The notes beneath the pieces were generated by a model, which was not told the origin of the DNA, did not search any database, and was given only the letters and a program-made list of their open reading frames with translations. A stretch of 13,503 nucleotides of DNA, from positions 1-13,503 of the forward strand of contig DAOPMC010000027.1 in NCBI GenBank assembly GCA_035392025.1. Reading direction: 5' to 3'. The translations under genes and the position numbers were made by a program. This stretch comes from DAOPMC01 sp035392025 (GTDB lineage Bacteria; Bacillota_I; Bacilli_A; RF39; UBA660). Below are positions 6,514 through 13,288 of this stretch, piece after piece (the first letter of the stretch is position 1; every line of letters begins with the position of its first letter).

Positions 6514-9500
6514 TAGAATTCCACCTCACTTTCAGATATTTCAGTTTCAAAGGCTTTTTCTGCCTCAAAATCCAAATCATCAAAATCATCTTCATCGTCT
6601 TCTTCATCATCGATGATTTCTTCTTCTTGATGATTATCTACAGTAGGTTCATCTAGATCGATATCTCTTAAATCAACAGTTGCATCTTTATCTTCTTGTT
6701 CAATATCTTTTAATTCTAGAACTTCATTTTCATCATTAATTATCTGAATATCAAGTCCAAGTGCTTGGAATTCTTTAATTAAAACCCTAAAGCTTTCTGG
6801 AACTCCAGCTTCTGATACTTTATTTCCTTTAACTAATGCTTCATACACTTTAACTCTTCCTACTACATCGTCTGATTTAACTGTTACTAACTCTTGAAGA
6901 GTATGGGCTGCACCATATGCATATAATGCCCAAACTTCCATTTCACCAAATCTTTGTCCACCAAATTGTGCTTTACCACCAAGTGGTTGTTGCGTAACAA
7001 GTGCGTATGGACCAGTTGCTCTAGCATGAAGTTTATCATCAACCATGTGATGAAGTTTAATCATGTACATAACTCCAACAGATATTCTATGATCAAATGG
7101 AAGACCCGTTCTACCATCATATAGAGTCATCTTGCCATCTGGTTCCATCTTGGCTTCTTTCATCATGTCCTTAACATCATCGATTGATGCACCATCAAAT
7201 ACTGGTGTTGCAAAATGAACATTAAGGTTCTTTGCTGCCATACCTAAGTGTAATTCAAGAATTTGTCCTAAGTTCATACGAGATGGAACTCCAAGTGGAT
7301 TTAACATAATATCTACTGGCGTACCATCTGCCATATATGGCATATCTTCTTGAGGTAATATAAGTGAAATAACACCTTTATTTCCATGACGACCAGACAT
7401 TTTGTCTCCTACTTGAATCTTTCTTTTTTGAACTATATAAACTCTTATTAATTTTGACACACCCGCTGGTAGTTCATCACTATCTTTTTTAGTGAATATT
7501 TTAACATCATGAACTATACCTTCGCCTCCATGAGGAACCCTAAGAGATGTATCTCTAACTTCTCTTGTCTTTTCGCCAAAGATTGCGTGTAATAGTTTTT
7601 CTTCACTTGTTAACTCTGCCATACCTTTTGGTGTAACTTTTCCAACTAAGATATCCCCTTCACTAACTTCAGTCCCAATTCTTACAATACCATTAGCATC
7701 AAGATTTTTTCTTGATTCTTCTGATACATTTGGAATGTCTCTTGTCATTTCTTCAGGTCCTAGTTTTGTATCACGACATGATATTTCATAATCTGATATA
7801 TGAATTGATGTATATGCATCTTCTTTTACTAATTTTTCATTTAAGATAACTGCATCCTCATAGTTATAACCTTCAAATGTCATGAATGCTACTACCATGT
7901 TTTTACCAAGTGCAAGTTCTCCTTGATCAGTTGATGCTCCATCAGCGATAATCATATTTCTTCTTATCTTATCTCCAACTTTAACAATTGGGTGATGATG
8001 GTAACATGTTCCTTGGTTAGATGCTACAAAGTCTGATAGATAATATGTGTCTTTTCCTTTAGCATTTTTAACTACTATCTTTCTAGCATCAACATATTCA
8101 ACAACACCATCTGCTTTTGACACAACAGTTGCTCCTGAATCTCTGGCTGCGATGTACTCGACACCTGTGCCGACAAATGGAGCTTCTGGTCTAAGTAGTG
8201 GTACTGCTTGACGTTGCATGTTAGATCCCATAAGGGCACGAGATGCATCATCGTGTTCCAAAAATGGTATACAACTTGTCGTAATAGATACGACTTGTTG
8301 TGGTGAGACATCAATATAATCTACCTTTTTCGGTTCTACTAATACATTTTCTCCCATATAACGTGCTGCTACTTGGCCAGCATCTATGTAATTATCCTTA
8401 TTTGTAGGCACCGTTGCCTCAGCTATATAGATTCCTTTTTCTTGATTTGCTGTCAAATATTCTACTTGATCAGTAAGTTTTCCATCGATAACCTTACGAT
8501 ATGGAGTTTGAATAAATCCATATTCATCAACTTTTGCATAACATGCAAGTGCTGTAATAAGTCCAATGTTTGGTCCTTCTGGTGACTCAATAGGGCAAAT
8601 TCTTCCGTAGTGTGATTCGTTAACGTCACGTACTTCCATACCAGCTCTATCTCTTGACAAGCCACCAGGTCCTAATGCTGATAATCTTCTTTTATTATTA
8701 AGTTCGGCTACTGGGTTTGTCTGATCCATAAATTGTGATAACTGGCTACTACCAAAGAATTCTTTTAATATCGCTGTTACTGGTCTAATATTAATTAACG
8801 CCTTCGGTGTAACGTCTTCAGCTTCAAGTGTAGTCATTCTCTCACGAATAACTCTTTCCATTCTAGTAATACCAATTTTGAATTGATTTTGAAGAAGCTC
8901 TCCTACTTGACGAATTCTTCTATTACCTAAATGGTCAATCTCATCAAAATATCCAACTCCATGTAATAAATTCAAATAGTATGATGTAAGTGCATAAAAA
9001 TCAGATATTGTAAGTCTTCTTGAAGTAATATTTTGATCACTACCAATTACATGCAATATTTCTTTTGAATTCTCTGGATTATATATTTTAATTACTTGAA
9101 CTTTGTTATGATTGTCTAAATCTTCGTTGATTCTAACTTCTTTCATGTTATATCCATCAGCGAAAACTTTCTTAACATCTTCAAATATATCTTTAGTGAT
9201 AACAGTTCCTTTTTCATATAAAACTTTACCATCTACTTTGATATCTTCTGCTAATTTTTGATTTAGCAATCTATCTGTTATATCTGCTTTTTGATTTATT
9301 TTATAACGCCCTACTTTGGCTAAATCATACTTAAATTCATCAAAGAATCTTGTAATTATATGATTTTTTGCAGAATCAAGTGTTGCTGGTTCACCAGGTC
9401 TTAGTTTTTCATAAATCTCAATTAAAGCTTCATCTAGGTTTCTAGTTGAATCTTTTAAAATAGTATTTTCTATAAATTTGTCTTTGCCAAATAAATCATA

Positions 9501-10121
9501 TATTTCTTTATCACTAGATAAGCCAAAAGCACGTAGCATTGTTGTCAATGTTACTTTTCTTGTTCTATCTATCCTCACATATAAAACATCTCTAGCATCT
9601 GCTTCAAATTCTAACCATGTCCCATGTGATGGAATAATTTGTGATTTAATTAAAAGACGTCCATTTTTGTCTATCTCTTTTAAGAAATATGCATTTGGTG
9701 ATCTGATTAGCTGAGATACAATAACTCTCTCAGCTCCATTTATGACAAAAGTTCCACTATCTGTCATAAGTGGCATATCACCTAGAAATATTTCTTGTTC
9801 TTTTACTTCACCTGTTTCGTTATTAAATAATCTAACGTCAACTTTAAGTGGTGCAGCGTAAGTAGCATACCTCTCTTTACATCCTCTAATTGAGTATTTT
9901 GGTCCATCAAAATGATAATCGCCAAATTCTAAAGATAAGGTACCAGAGAAATTTTCAACGGGGAATAGATCTTCAAATACTTCTTTAATTCCGGTTTCTG
10001 TAAACCATTGATATGATTTTTTTTGTATTTCTAATAAGTCTGTCAATTCATAAGTATTTCTTATTCTAGAAAAACTTCTTCTTTGACGGTGGTCTCCACA
10101 ATCAATTACTTTGTAAGCCAC
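6513..10121 (-). CDS. rpoB: DNA-directed RNA polymerase subunit beta
   Basis: The beta subunit forms half the polymerase cleft. I chose the GTG at 10121 (1202 aa, starting MAYKVIDCG) because AGGGGTGA (10134-10127) sits six bases before it. The GTG at 10130 (1205 aa) overlaps that ribosome site. Numbering below is for the longer form. Landmarks: rifampicin region FFGSSQLSQFMDQ (458-470) through KRRLSALGPGG (480-490); GYNYEDAVI (754-762) with acidic Glu758-Asp759; GDKMSGRHGNKG (908-919) with active-site Lys910 and Lys918; C-terminal clamp anchor GGKAQFGGQRFGEMEVWALYAYGAAH, a segment spanning 1051-1076. Within the rifampicin site, Asn479 stands where E. coli has His526. The last 65 residues are strongly acidic (DDEEDDEDDFDD near 1174-1185). 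The stop shares one base with the rpoC start. Confidence 0.98.
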   Translation of the reverse strand: MAYKVIDCGDHRQRRSFSRIRNTYELTDLLEIQKKSYQWFTETGIKEVFEDLFPVENFSGTLSLEFGDYHFDGPKYSIRGCKERYATYAAPLKVDVRLFNNETGEVKEQEIFLGDMPLMTDSGTFVINGAERVIVSQLIRSPNAYFLKEIDKNGRLLIKSQIIPSHGTWLEFEADARDVLYVRIDRTRKVTLTTMLRAFGLSSDKEIYDLFGKDKFIENTILKDSTRNLDEALIEIYEKLRPGEPATLDSAKNHIITRFFDEFKYDLAKVGRYKINQKADITDRLLNQKLAEDIKVDGKVLYEKGTVITKDIFEDVKKVFADGYNMKEVRINEDLDNHNKVQVIKIYNPENSKEILHVIGSDQNITSRRLTISDFYALTSYYLNLLHGVGYFDEIDHLGNRRIRQVGELLQNQFKIGITRMERVIRERMTTLEAEDVTPKALINIRPVTAILKEFFGSSQLSQFMDQTNPVAELNNKRRLSALGPGGLSRDRAGMEVRDVNESHYGRICPIESPEGPNIGLITALACYAKVDEYGFIQTPYRKVIDGKLTDQVEYLTANQEKGIYIAEATVPTNKDNYIDAGQVAARYMGENVLVEPKKVDYIDVSPQQVVSITTSCIPFLEHDDASRALMGSNMQRQAVPLLRPEAPFVGTGVEYIAARDSGATVVSKADGVVEYVDARKIVVKNAKGKDTYYLSDFVASNQGTCYHHHPIVKVGDKIRRNMIIADGASTDQGELALGKNMVVAFMTFEGYNYEDAVILNEKLVKEDAYTSIHISDYEISCRDTKLGPEEMTRDIPNVSEESRKNLDANGIVRIGTEVSEGDILVGKVTPKGMAELTSEEKLLHAIFGEKTREVRDTSLRVPHGGEGIVHDVKIFTKKDSDELPAGVSKLIRVYIVQKRKIQVGDKMSGRHGNKGVISLILPQEDMPYMADGTPVDIMLNPLGVPSRMNLGQILELHLGMAAKNLNVHFATPVFDGASIDDVKDMMKEAKMEPDGKMTLYDGRTGLPFDHRISVGVMYMIKLHHMVDDKLHARATGPYALVTQQPLGGKAQFGGQRFGEMEVWALYAYGAAHTLQELVTVKSDDVVGRVKVYEALVKGNKVSEAGVPESFRVLIKEFQALGLDIQIINDENEVLELKDIEQEDKDATVDLRDIDLDEPTVDNHQEEEIIDDEEDDEDDFDDLDFEAEKAFETEISESEVEF

Positions 10122-10126
10122 TAATT

Positions 10127-10134
10127 TCACCCCT
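10127..10134 (-). promoter_or_regulatory. rpoB ribosome binding site that decides the start
   Basis: AGGGGTGA on the minus strand ends six to seven bases before the GTG at 10121, ideal spacing. The alternative in-frame GTG at 10130 is itself part of this motif and would have no usable Shine-Dalgarno. The start at 10121 also gives the MAYK beginning. Confidence 0.65.
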
Positions 10135-10157
10135 ATTCCAATAAATTAAATTTTTTC

Positions 10158-10173
10158 AAGAACTTTAGTTCTT
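10158..10173 (-). promoter_or_regulatory. Hairpin at the 5' end of the rpoB leader
   Basis: Minus-strand AAGAAC, TAAA loop, GTTCTT forms a perfect 6-bp stem only a few nucleotides after the predicted rpoB transcription start. On the minus strand no T tract follows, so it is not a terminator for rpoBC. Read on the plus strand it is followed by six T residues (72-77 of 10100s), which would stop antisense transcripts. A 5'-protecting role in the mRNA is inference. Confidence 0.45.
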
Positions 10174-10186
10174 TTTTAATACGTAA

Positions 10187-10221
10187 ATTATATTATTAAC
10201 ACAATTTAACTATCAAGTCAA
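10187..10221 (-). promoter_or_regulatory. Promoter for rpoB-rpoC
   Basis: Minus-strand TTGATA (10216-10211), 18-bp spacer, perfect TATAAT (10192-10187); start expected near 10180, giving a leader of about 60 nt. An overlapping alternative is TTGACT (10221-10216) with TAATAA (10198-10193), 17-bp spacer. The -35 elements touch the end of the methyltransferase gene. This lets the polymerase genes be expressed independently of the ribosomal protein promoters upstream. Confidence 0.65.
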
Positions 10222-10802
10222 ACAAATTTTGCCTTAATAACTAAATAACCTTTATGTTTTATTAGTACTTCAGCCTCACATACTTTATTAAGATCTTTAA
10301 TAGTACTTAATGCCCCCTGCTCTTTACGCATAACAAAATATAAAACACCAGATTTATTTAAATAGTCTTTTGCATTAAATAATATATCGTATACTACTTT
10401 TTTCCCTGCCCTAATTGGGGGATTAGTGATAATATAATCATATTTTTTAGAAACTTCAGAATAGCAATCACTATGAAAAACATTAGAACTAGATTTATTC
10501 TTTTTAATATTCATTTGTGTTAGATGAATTGCTCTATCGTTGACATCAACCATATCAACATCAAGATTAAATTCTTTAGATAGGATTATCCCTATTATTC
10601 CATAACCACATCCAACCTCTAATAAATTCCCAGAAAGGTTTTCTTTTATTAGTGTTTCTATTAAAAGCCTACTACCAAAATCAAGACCTTTTTTGGAAAA
10701 TACTCCATTATCAGTTGCAAATATAAATGATTTATCATCAATTTCTAACTTAAATTCTTTAAGATTACTTTTTATTTCTGAATTTGTAAAATAATGATTC
10801 AT
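10218..10802 (-). CDS. ybxB: Class I SAM-dependent methyltransferase, RsmC/YbxB-like
   Basis: The 194-residue protein has a Rossmann-type S-adenosylmethionine-binding domain. Motif I is LLEVGCGYG (60-68), the acidic ribose-binding residue is in VDVND (85-89), and motif IV is NPPI (127-130), followed by RAGKK, as in the MTS/RsmC group of rRNA guanine N2-methyltransferases. The N-terminal SNLKEFKLEIDDKSFIFATDNGVFSK is the short lead-in (12-37) typical of this group. Position between rplL and rpoB and length match B. subtilis YbxB, a predicted RNA methylase. The target nucleotide is not known from the sequence. GGGTGAG precedes the ATG. The stop is TGA, the only one among the complete genes here. 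Reading TGA as Trp would add only three more codons before TAA, so this stop alone does not prove the code. Confidence 0.88.
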   Translation of the reverse strand: MNHYFTNSEIKSNLKEFKLEIDDKSFIFATDNGVFSKKGLDFGSRLLIETLIKENLSGNLLEVGCGYGIIGIILSKEFNLDVDMVDVNDRAIHLTQMNIKKNKSSSNVFHSDCYSEVSKKYDYIITNPPIRAGKKVVYDILFNAKDYLNKSGVLYFVMRKEQGALSTIKDLNKVCEAEVLIKHKGYLVIKAKFV

Positions 10803-10824
10803 ATCTCACCCTTTTAAAATCGGT

Positions 10825-10856
10825 AAAAGCCTAATACTTATTTTGTATTAAGCTTT
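10825..10856 (-). terminator. Partial terminator/attenuator between rplL and the methyltransferase gene
   Basis: On the minus strand AAAGCTTAATAC (10856-10845) pairs with GTATTAGGCTTT (10837-10826) over 12 positions with one G-U wobble and a 7-nt AAAATAA loop. Only four T residues follow before A-CC, so termination should be incomplete. This fits a role in lowering read-through from the abundant rplJL message into rpoBC. Confidence 0.65.
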
Positions 10857-10859
10857 CAA

Positions 10860-11228
10860 TTATTTAACTTCTACTTCAGCGCCAGCTTCAACTAATTTAG
10901 CTTTTAATTCTTCTGCTTCTGCAACATCGATGTTTTCTTTAACAGCTCCACCTGCATCAGCAATGTCTTTAGCTTCTTTTAAGCCTAAACCAGTTACGTC
11001 TCTGATTATTTTAATAACATTAATTTTAGCAGGTCCTGCATTTACTAAAGTTACAGTAACTTTTGATGGTCCTGCTTTAGTTTCTTCTGCTGCTGGTGCA
11101 GCTGCTACTGCTACAGCACTTGGATCAACTCCAAACTCCTCTTTCATTGCATCTACTAATTCTTTTACTTCTAATAATGTCATTTCTTTTAAGCTTTCAA
11201 TAAAACTTTCTTTTGTTAACTTTGCCAT
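10860..11228 (-). CDS. rplL: Ribosomal protein L7/L12
   Basis: The 122-residue stalk protein recruits translation GTPases to the 50S subunit. The N-terminal dimerisation and L10-binding helices (about 3-33) are followed by an Ala-rich flexible hinge (about 38-52) and the globular C-terminal domain with GLGLKEAKDIADAGG (80-94) and the terminal AGAEVEVK. Size matches the family. The ribosome site AAAGGAGG precedes the ATG, and the gene follows rplJ by 39 bases without a terminator, so both are cotranscribed. L12 is needed in several copies per ribosome, consistent with the attenuating stem just after this gene. Confidence 0.98.
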   Translation of the reverse strand: MAKLTKESFIESLKEMTLLEVKELVDAMKEEFGVDPSAVAVAAAPAAEETKAGPSKVTVTLVNAGPAKINVIKIIRDVTGLGLKEAKDIADAGGAVKENIDVAEAEELKAKLVEAGAEVEVK

Positions 11229-11267
11229 TTTGTTTTCCTCCTTTAATTTTTAATTTAGTTTTTTATT

Positions 11268-11759
11268 TTAATTTTCTTTTTGTTTGCTATAAAGATTTAA
11301 GGCAATTGATAAATCTTTTGCGATTTGGATCATACCACCTGCAAGCATAGTATAAAGTCCTTCTCGTGATGGTATAGATGCTAAACTTTTTAGTACATTC
11401 TCATCAGATACTTTTCCATCAACAATTCCTGCTTTTAATATTAATGCATCATGTTTCTTTGCAAAAGTAGAAAGCACTCTAATTGGTGATAGCTGATCAG
11501 TACTAAATGCGATAGCTGTTGGACCTTCAAGATATTCACTCAAATTAATATCTAAGTCTTTAAGTGCAATTTTAAGTAATGTGTTTTTGTAGATTTTATA
11601 ATCTGAATCATTATCTCTTAGTTCTTTTCTTAAGTCTTTAGATTCGTTGTCAGTAAGTCCACGATAGTCAAATAACACAACTGTTTCTGCTTCTTTAACT
11701 TTATCTTTGATTTCACTAACTATTTTTTTCTTTTCGTCTAAGACTCTTTCGCTTGCCAT
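11268..11759 (-). CDS. rplJ: Ribosomal protein L10
   Basis: The 163-residue L10 is the base of the ribosomal stalk. Its N-terminal domain binds 23S rRNA and its C-terminal helix carries L12 dimers. Family landmarks are ETVVLFDYRGLT (25-36), the basic RKELR and YKIYKNTLLKIAL (54-66), EGPTAIAF (78-85) and the C-terminal amphipathic L12-binding helix (about 138-158). The ribosome site AGGAGGTG precedes the ATG. Upstream is a predicted L10 leader with attenuator, so the L10-L12 complex likely controls its own transcription. Confidence 0.98.
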   Translation of the reverse strand: MASERVLDEKKKIVSEIKDKVKEAETVVLFDYRGLTDNESKDLRKELRDNDSDYKIYKNTLLKIALKDLDINLSEYLEGPTAIAFSTDQLSPIRVLSTFAKKHDALILKAGIVDGKVSDENVLKSLASIPSREGLYTMLAGGMIQIAKDLSIALNLYSKQKEN

Positions 11760-11783
11760 TATTTACACCTCCTATATCTTTTT

Positions 11784-11898
11784 GTACCATAAATAAAAGC
11801 CTTTGCACAGACAAAGACTTTTAATAAATCATTATTGATTTAAGTCCTCGGTAGGATTTATGTTTATACCTACTGTCTATGGCACTTCTTTAAATTTC
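11784..11898 (-). promoter_or_regulatory. L10 leader (autoregulatory rplJL mRNA leader)
   Basis: The untranslated RNA upstream of rplJ shows the features I recall for the Firmicutes L10 leader. AGACAGTAGG pairs via GTAGG (11873-11869) with CCTAC (11855-11851), and CGAGGAC follows directly, consistent with the kink-turn that L10-L12 binds. The downstream terminator stem follows. Two pairings compete with that terminator: CATAGACAG (11881-11873) with TTGTCTGTG (11814-11806), nine pairs with two G-U; and GACTT (11846-11842) with AAGTC (11820-11816), enclosing an AAATCA/TGATTT hairpin. An outer stem GTGCCATA (11885-11878) with TATGGTAC (11791-11784) closes the region. In B. subtilis, L10-L12 binding favours termination; the same logic is inferred here. 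Confidence 0.8.
11791..11822 (-). terminator. Attenuator terminator of the L10 leader
   Basis: Minus-strand AAAAGTCTTTG (11822-11812) pairs with CAAAGGCTTTT (11805-11795), 11 pairs with one G-U, loop TCTGTG, followed by the T-rich TTTTATTTA. It lies about 40 nt before rplJ and is expected to act conditionally, as part of the leader above. Confidence 0.75.
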
Positions 11899-11904
11899 TA
11901 ATTT

Positions 11905-11933
11905 ATTATATAACATAGTTTCTTAAATGTCAA
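11905..11933 (-). promoter_or_regulatory. Consensus sigma-A promoter of rplJL
   Basis: Minus-strand TTGACA (11933-11928), exactly 17 bp, TATAAT (11910-11905): a perfect match to the vegetative consensus. The -35 is formed by the final Phe-Asp-Ile codons of rplA. Transcription should start near 11898, directly before the L10 leader. Confidence 0.85.
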
Positions 11934-12621
11934 AACTATTTATATCAATTTTTACAGATGGACTCATAGTTGATGAAATCGCAATATTCTTAATATATGT
12001 TCCTTTTACTGATTGTGGTTTAATCTTTGCGATTGTCTTAACAAATGATTGAATATTTTCTACTAACTTGTTAACATCAAATGATACTTTTCCAACAGCA
12101 CTTTGAACATTTCCAAAAGTATCTGTTCTGTATTCAACTTGGCCTGCTTTTACATCAGCAACTGCTTTTGCAACATTTGTTGTAACTGTTCCTGTCTTGG
12201 GATTTGGCATCAAACCTTTTGGGCCTAATATTTTACCAATTTTACCAAGAGCTGGCATCATATCAGGTGTTGCAATCATAATATCAAAATCGAACCAATT
12301 TTCTTTTTCAATCTTTGTGATTAAATCAACATCTCCAACAAAATCTGCTCCTGCTTTTTCTGCTTCTTTAGCATTGTCGCCTTTAGCAATAACTAAAACT
12401 TTCTTTGTTTTACCTGTTCCATTGGGAAGTACAAGTGCACCTCTTAATTGTTGTTCAGGTTTCTTTGTATCTAAATTTAAGTGCATTGCAATTTCTACAG
12501 ATCCATCAAATTTAGTATTTGAAACCTCTTTAACAAGTTTAACAGCCTCTTCTAAAGTATAAGTCTTAGTTTTGTCAATCTTTGTTGATGCTTCTTTATA
12601 AGTCTTTCCTCTTTTTTTCAT
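11923..12621 (-). CDS. rplA: Ribosomal protein L1
   Basis: The 232-residue L1 binds 23S rRNA helices 76-78 to form the mobile L1 stalk that helps release deacylated tRNA. The family signature runs at about 117-146 (ATPDMMPALGKIGKILGP then KGLMPNPKTGTVT). The basic N-terminus MKKRGKTYKEA and the domain I strand near FDGSVEIAMHLNLD (38-51) are also typical, and length is standard. The ribosome site AAGGAGG precedes the ATG and touches a hairpin that looks like the rRNA L1 site, pointing to autoregulation. It lies 64 bases downstream of rplK. Its last three sense codons double as the -35 of the rplJL promoter. Confidence 0.98.
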   Translation of the reverse strand: MKKRGKTYKEASTKIDKTKTYTLEEAVKLVKEVSNTKFDGSVEIAMHLNLDTKKPEQQLRGALVLPNGTGKTKKVLVIAKGDNAKEAEKAGADFVGDVDLITKIEKENWFDFDIMIATPDMMPALGKIGKILGPKGLMPNPKTGTVTTNVAKAVADVKAGQVEYRTDTFGNVQSAVGKVSFDVNKLVENIQSFVKTIAKIKPQSVKGTYIKNIAISSTMSPSVKIDINSFDI

Positions 12622-12632
12622 ATTTTCCTCCT

Positions 12633-12663
12633 TATGTGGTATAGCGGATCATCCTTCCACATA
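12633..12663 (-). promoter_or_regulatory. Predicted L1-binding translational operator of rplA
   Basis: On the minus strand TATGTGG (12663-12657) pairs with CCACATA (12639-12633). Between the arms are AA, GGA-TGA-TCC and GCTATA: a lower stem, an asymmetric internal loop and a short upper stem. The pattern GTGG-A-AGG ... ATACCAC closely matches the L1 site I recall from bacterial 23S rRNA (GTGG-G-AGG ... ATACCAC in E. coli). The 3' arm ends on the first base of the rplA ribosome site (12633-12627), so bound L1 would block initiation. Confidence 0.6.
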
Positions 12664-12676
12664 GGTAACCCTATGT
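12659..12676 (-). promoter_or_regulatory. Upstream hairpin competing with the L1 operator
   Basis: ACATAGG (12676-12670) and CCTATGT (12665-12659), loop GTTA, form a perfect 7-bp stem just after rplK. Its 3' arm overlaps the 5' arm of the L1 operator by five bases, so the two stems cannot both be complete. No T tract follows, so it is not a terminator. It may set the balance between open and blocked rplA ribosome site. Confidence 0.5.
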
Positions 12677-12685
12677 ATAAATATT

Positions 12686-13288
12686 TTATTCTTCTTTTGC
12701 TTCTTCAGTTTCAGTTGTTTCAGATTCAGTAGTTTCTTCTTCTGCTTCTGCTGCTTTAGCTTCTGCTACTTCTTCTTCCATTGCTTTAAGTTCTGCTTCT
12801 CTTGCTAACATTTCTTTTTCTGCTTCGGCTGCTTCTTTTCCTTGTTCTGCAAGTTCTGCGTCATTTAAGCCTTTTACTGCAATTCCCATATTACGTGCTG
12901 TTCCTGCAATTATCTTCATTGCTTCTTCTACATCATATGCATTTAAGTCTGGTAGTTTAATTTCTGCTATCTCTCTTAAATCATTTTTAGTAATTGTTGC
13001 AACAACATTATTAGCACCTTTAGCTGAAGCTTTTGCCACCTTAGCATATTTCTTAATTAAAAATGCTGCTGGTGGAGTTTTAATAACAAAGTCAAATGAT
13101 CTATCATCATAAATTGTAATTTCAACAGGTAAAATATCTCCTAGCTTTTCTTTTGTTGCATCATTATACTTTGTACAAAACTCTCCAAGATTGATTCCTG
13201 CAGGGCCTAAAACAGTTCCTACTGGTGGTGCTGGTGTTGCTTTTCCAGCTGGGATTTGTAATTTGATTTTCTTAACAATTTCTGCCAC
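12686..13288 (-). CDS. rplK: Ribosomal protein L11 with acidic C-terminal extension
   Basis: L11 binds the GTPase-associated region of 23S rRNA. I chose the GTG at 13288 (200 aa, starting MAEIVKKIKLQIPAGKATPAP) because GGAGGTG (13301-13295) lies six bases upstream. The in-frame ATG at 13303 runs through that site and would give five extra residues. The core 1-139 is canonical: Pro-rich N-terminal domain with APPVGTVLGPAG (20-31), RSFDFVIKTPPAA (63-75), C-terminal RNA-binding domain with KLPDLNA (111-117) and GTARNMGI (129-136). L11 usually stops near here (about 140 aa). This one continues for about 60 residues, nearly all Glu, Ala, Lys and Thr, likely helical (140-183), then an acidic TTESETTETEE end. 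The tail is in frame with no sign of frameshift; its function is unknown. Confidence 0.96.
   Translation of the reverse strand: MAEIVKKIKLQIPAGKATPAPPVGTVLGPAGINLGEFCTKYNDATKEKLGDILPVEITIYDDRSFDFVIKTPPAAFLIKKYAKVAKASAKGANNVVATITKNDLREIAEIKLPDLNAYDVEEAMKIIAGTARNMGIAVKGLNDAELAEQGKEAAEAEKEMLAREAELKAMEEEVAEAKAAEAEEETTESETTETEEAKEE

Noticed and set aside
8075..8665. Short open frames on both strands within rpoB
   Set aside because: They lie wholly inside the conserved beta subunit gene, lack ribosome sites, and their predicted peptides look like out-of-frame translations.
10122..10130. GTG at 10130 as the start of rpoB
   Set aside because: It is part of the AGGGGTGA ribosome site and has no Shine-Dalgarno of its own; the GTG at 10121 has ideal spacing.
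10210..10220. TGA read as Trp (Mollicutes code 4) at the end of the methyltransferase
   Set aside because: It would add just three more residues before TAA, and the Trp codons I checked are TGG. The standard code is simpler, though code 4 is not strictly excluded by this window.
10930..11253. Plus-strand open frame opposite rplL
   Set aside because: An artefact of the Ala/Lys-rich rplL sequence read in antisense; it lacks a ribosome site.
12197..12562. Plus-strand open frame of 121 codons opposite rplA
   Set aside because: Antisense shadow of rplA with no ribosome site and no recognisable protein features; codons are dictated by the conserved L1 gene.
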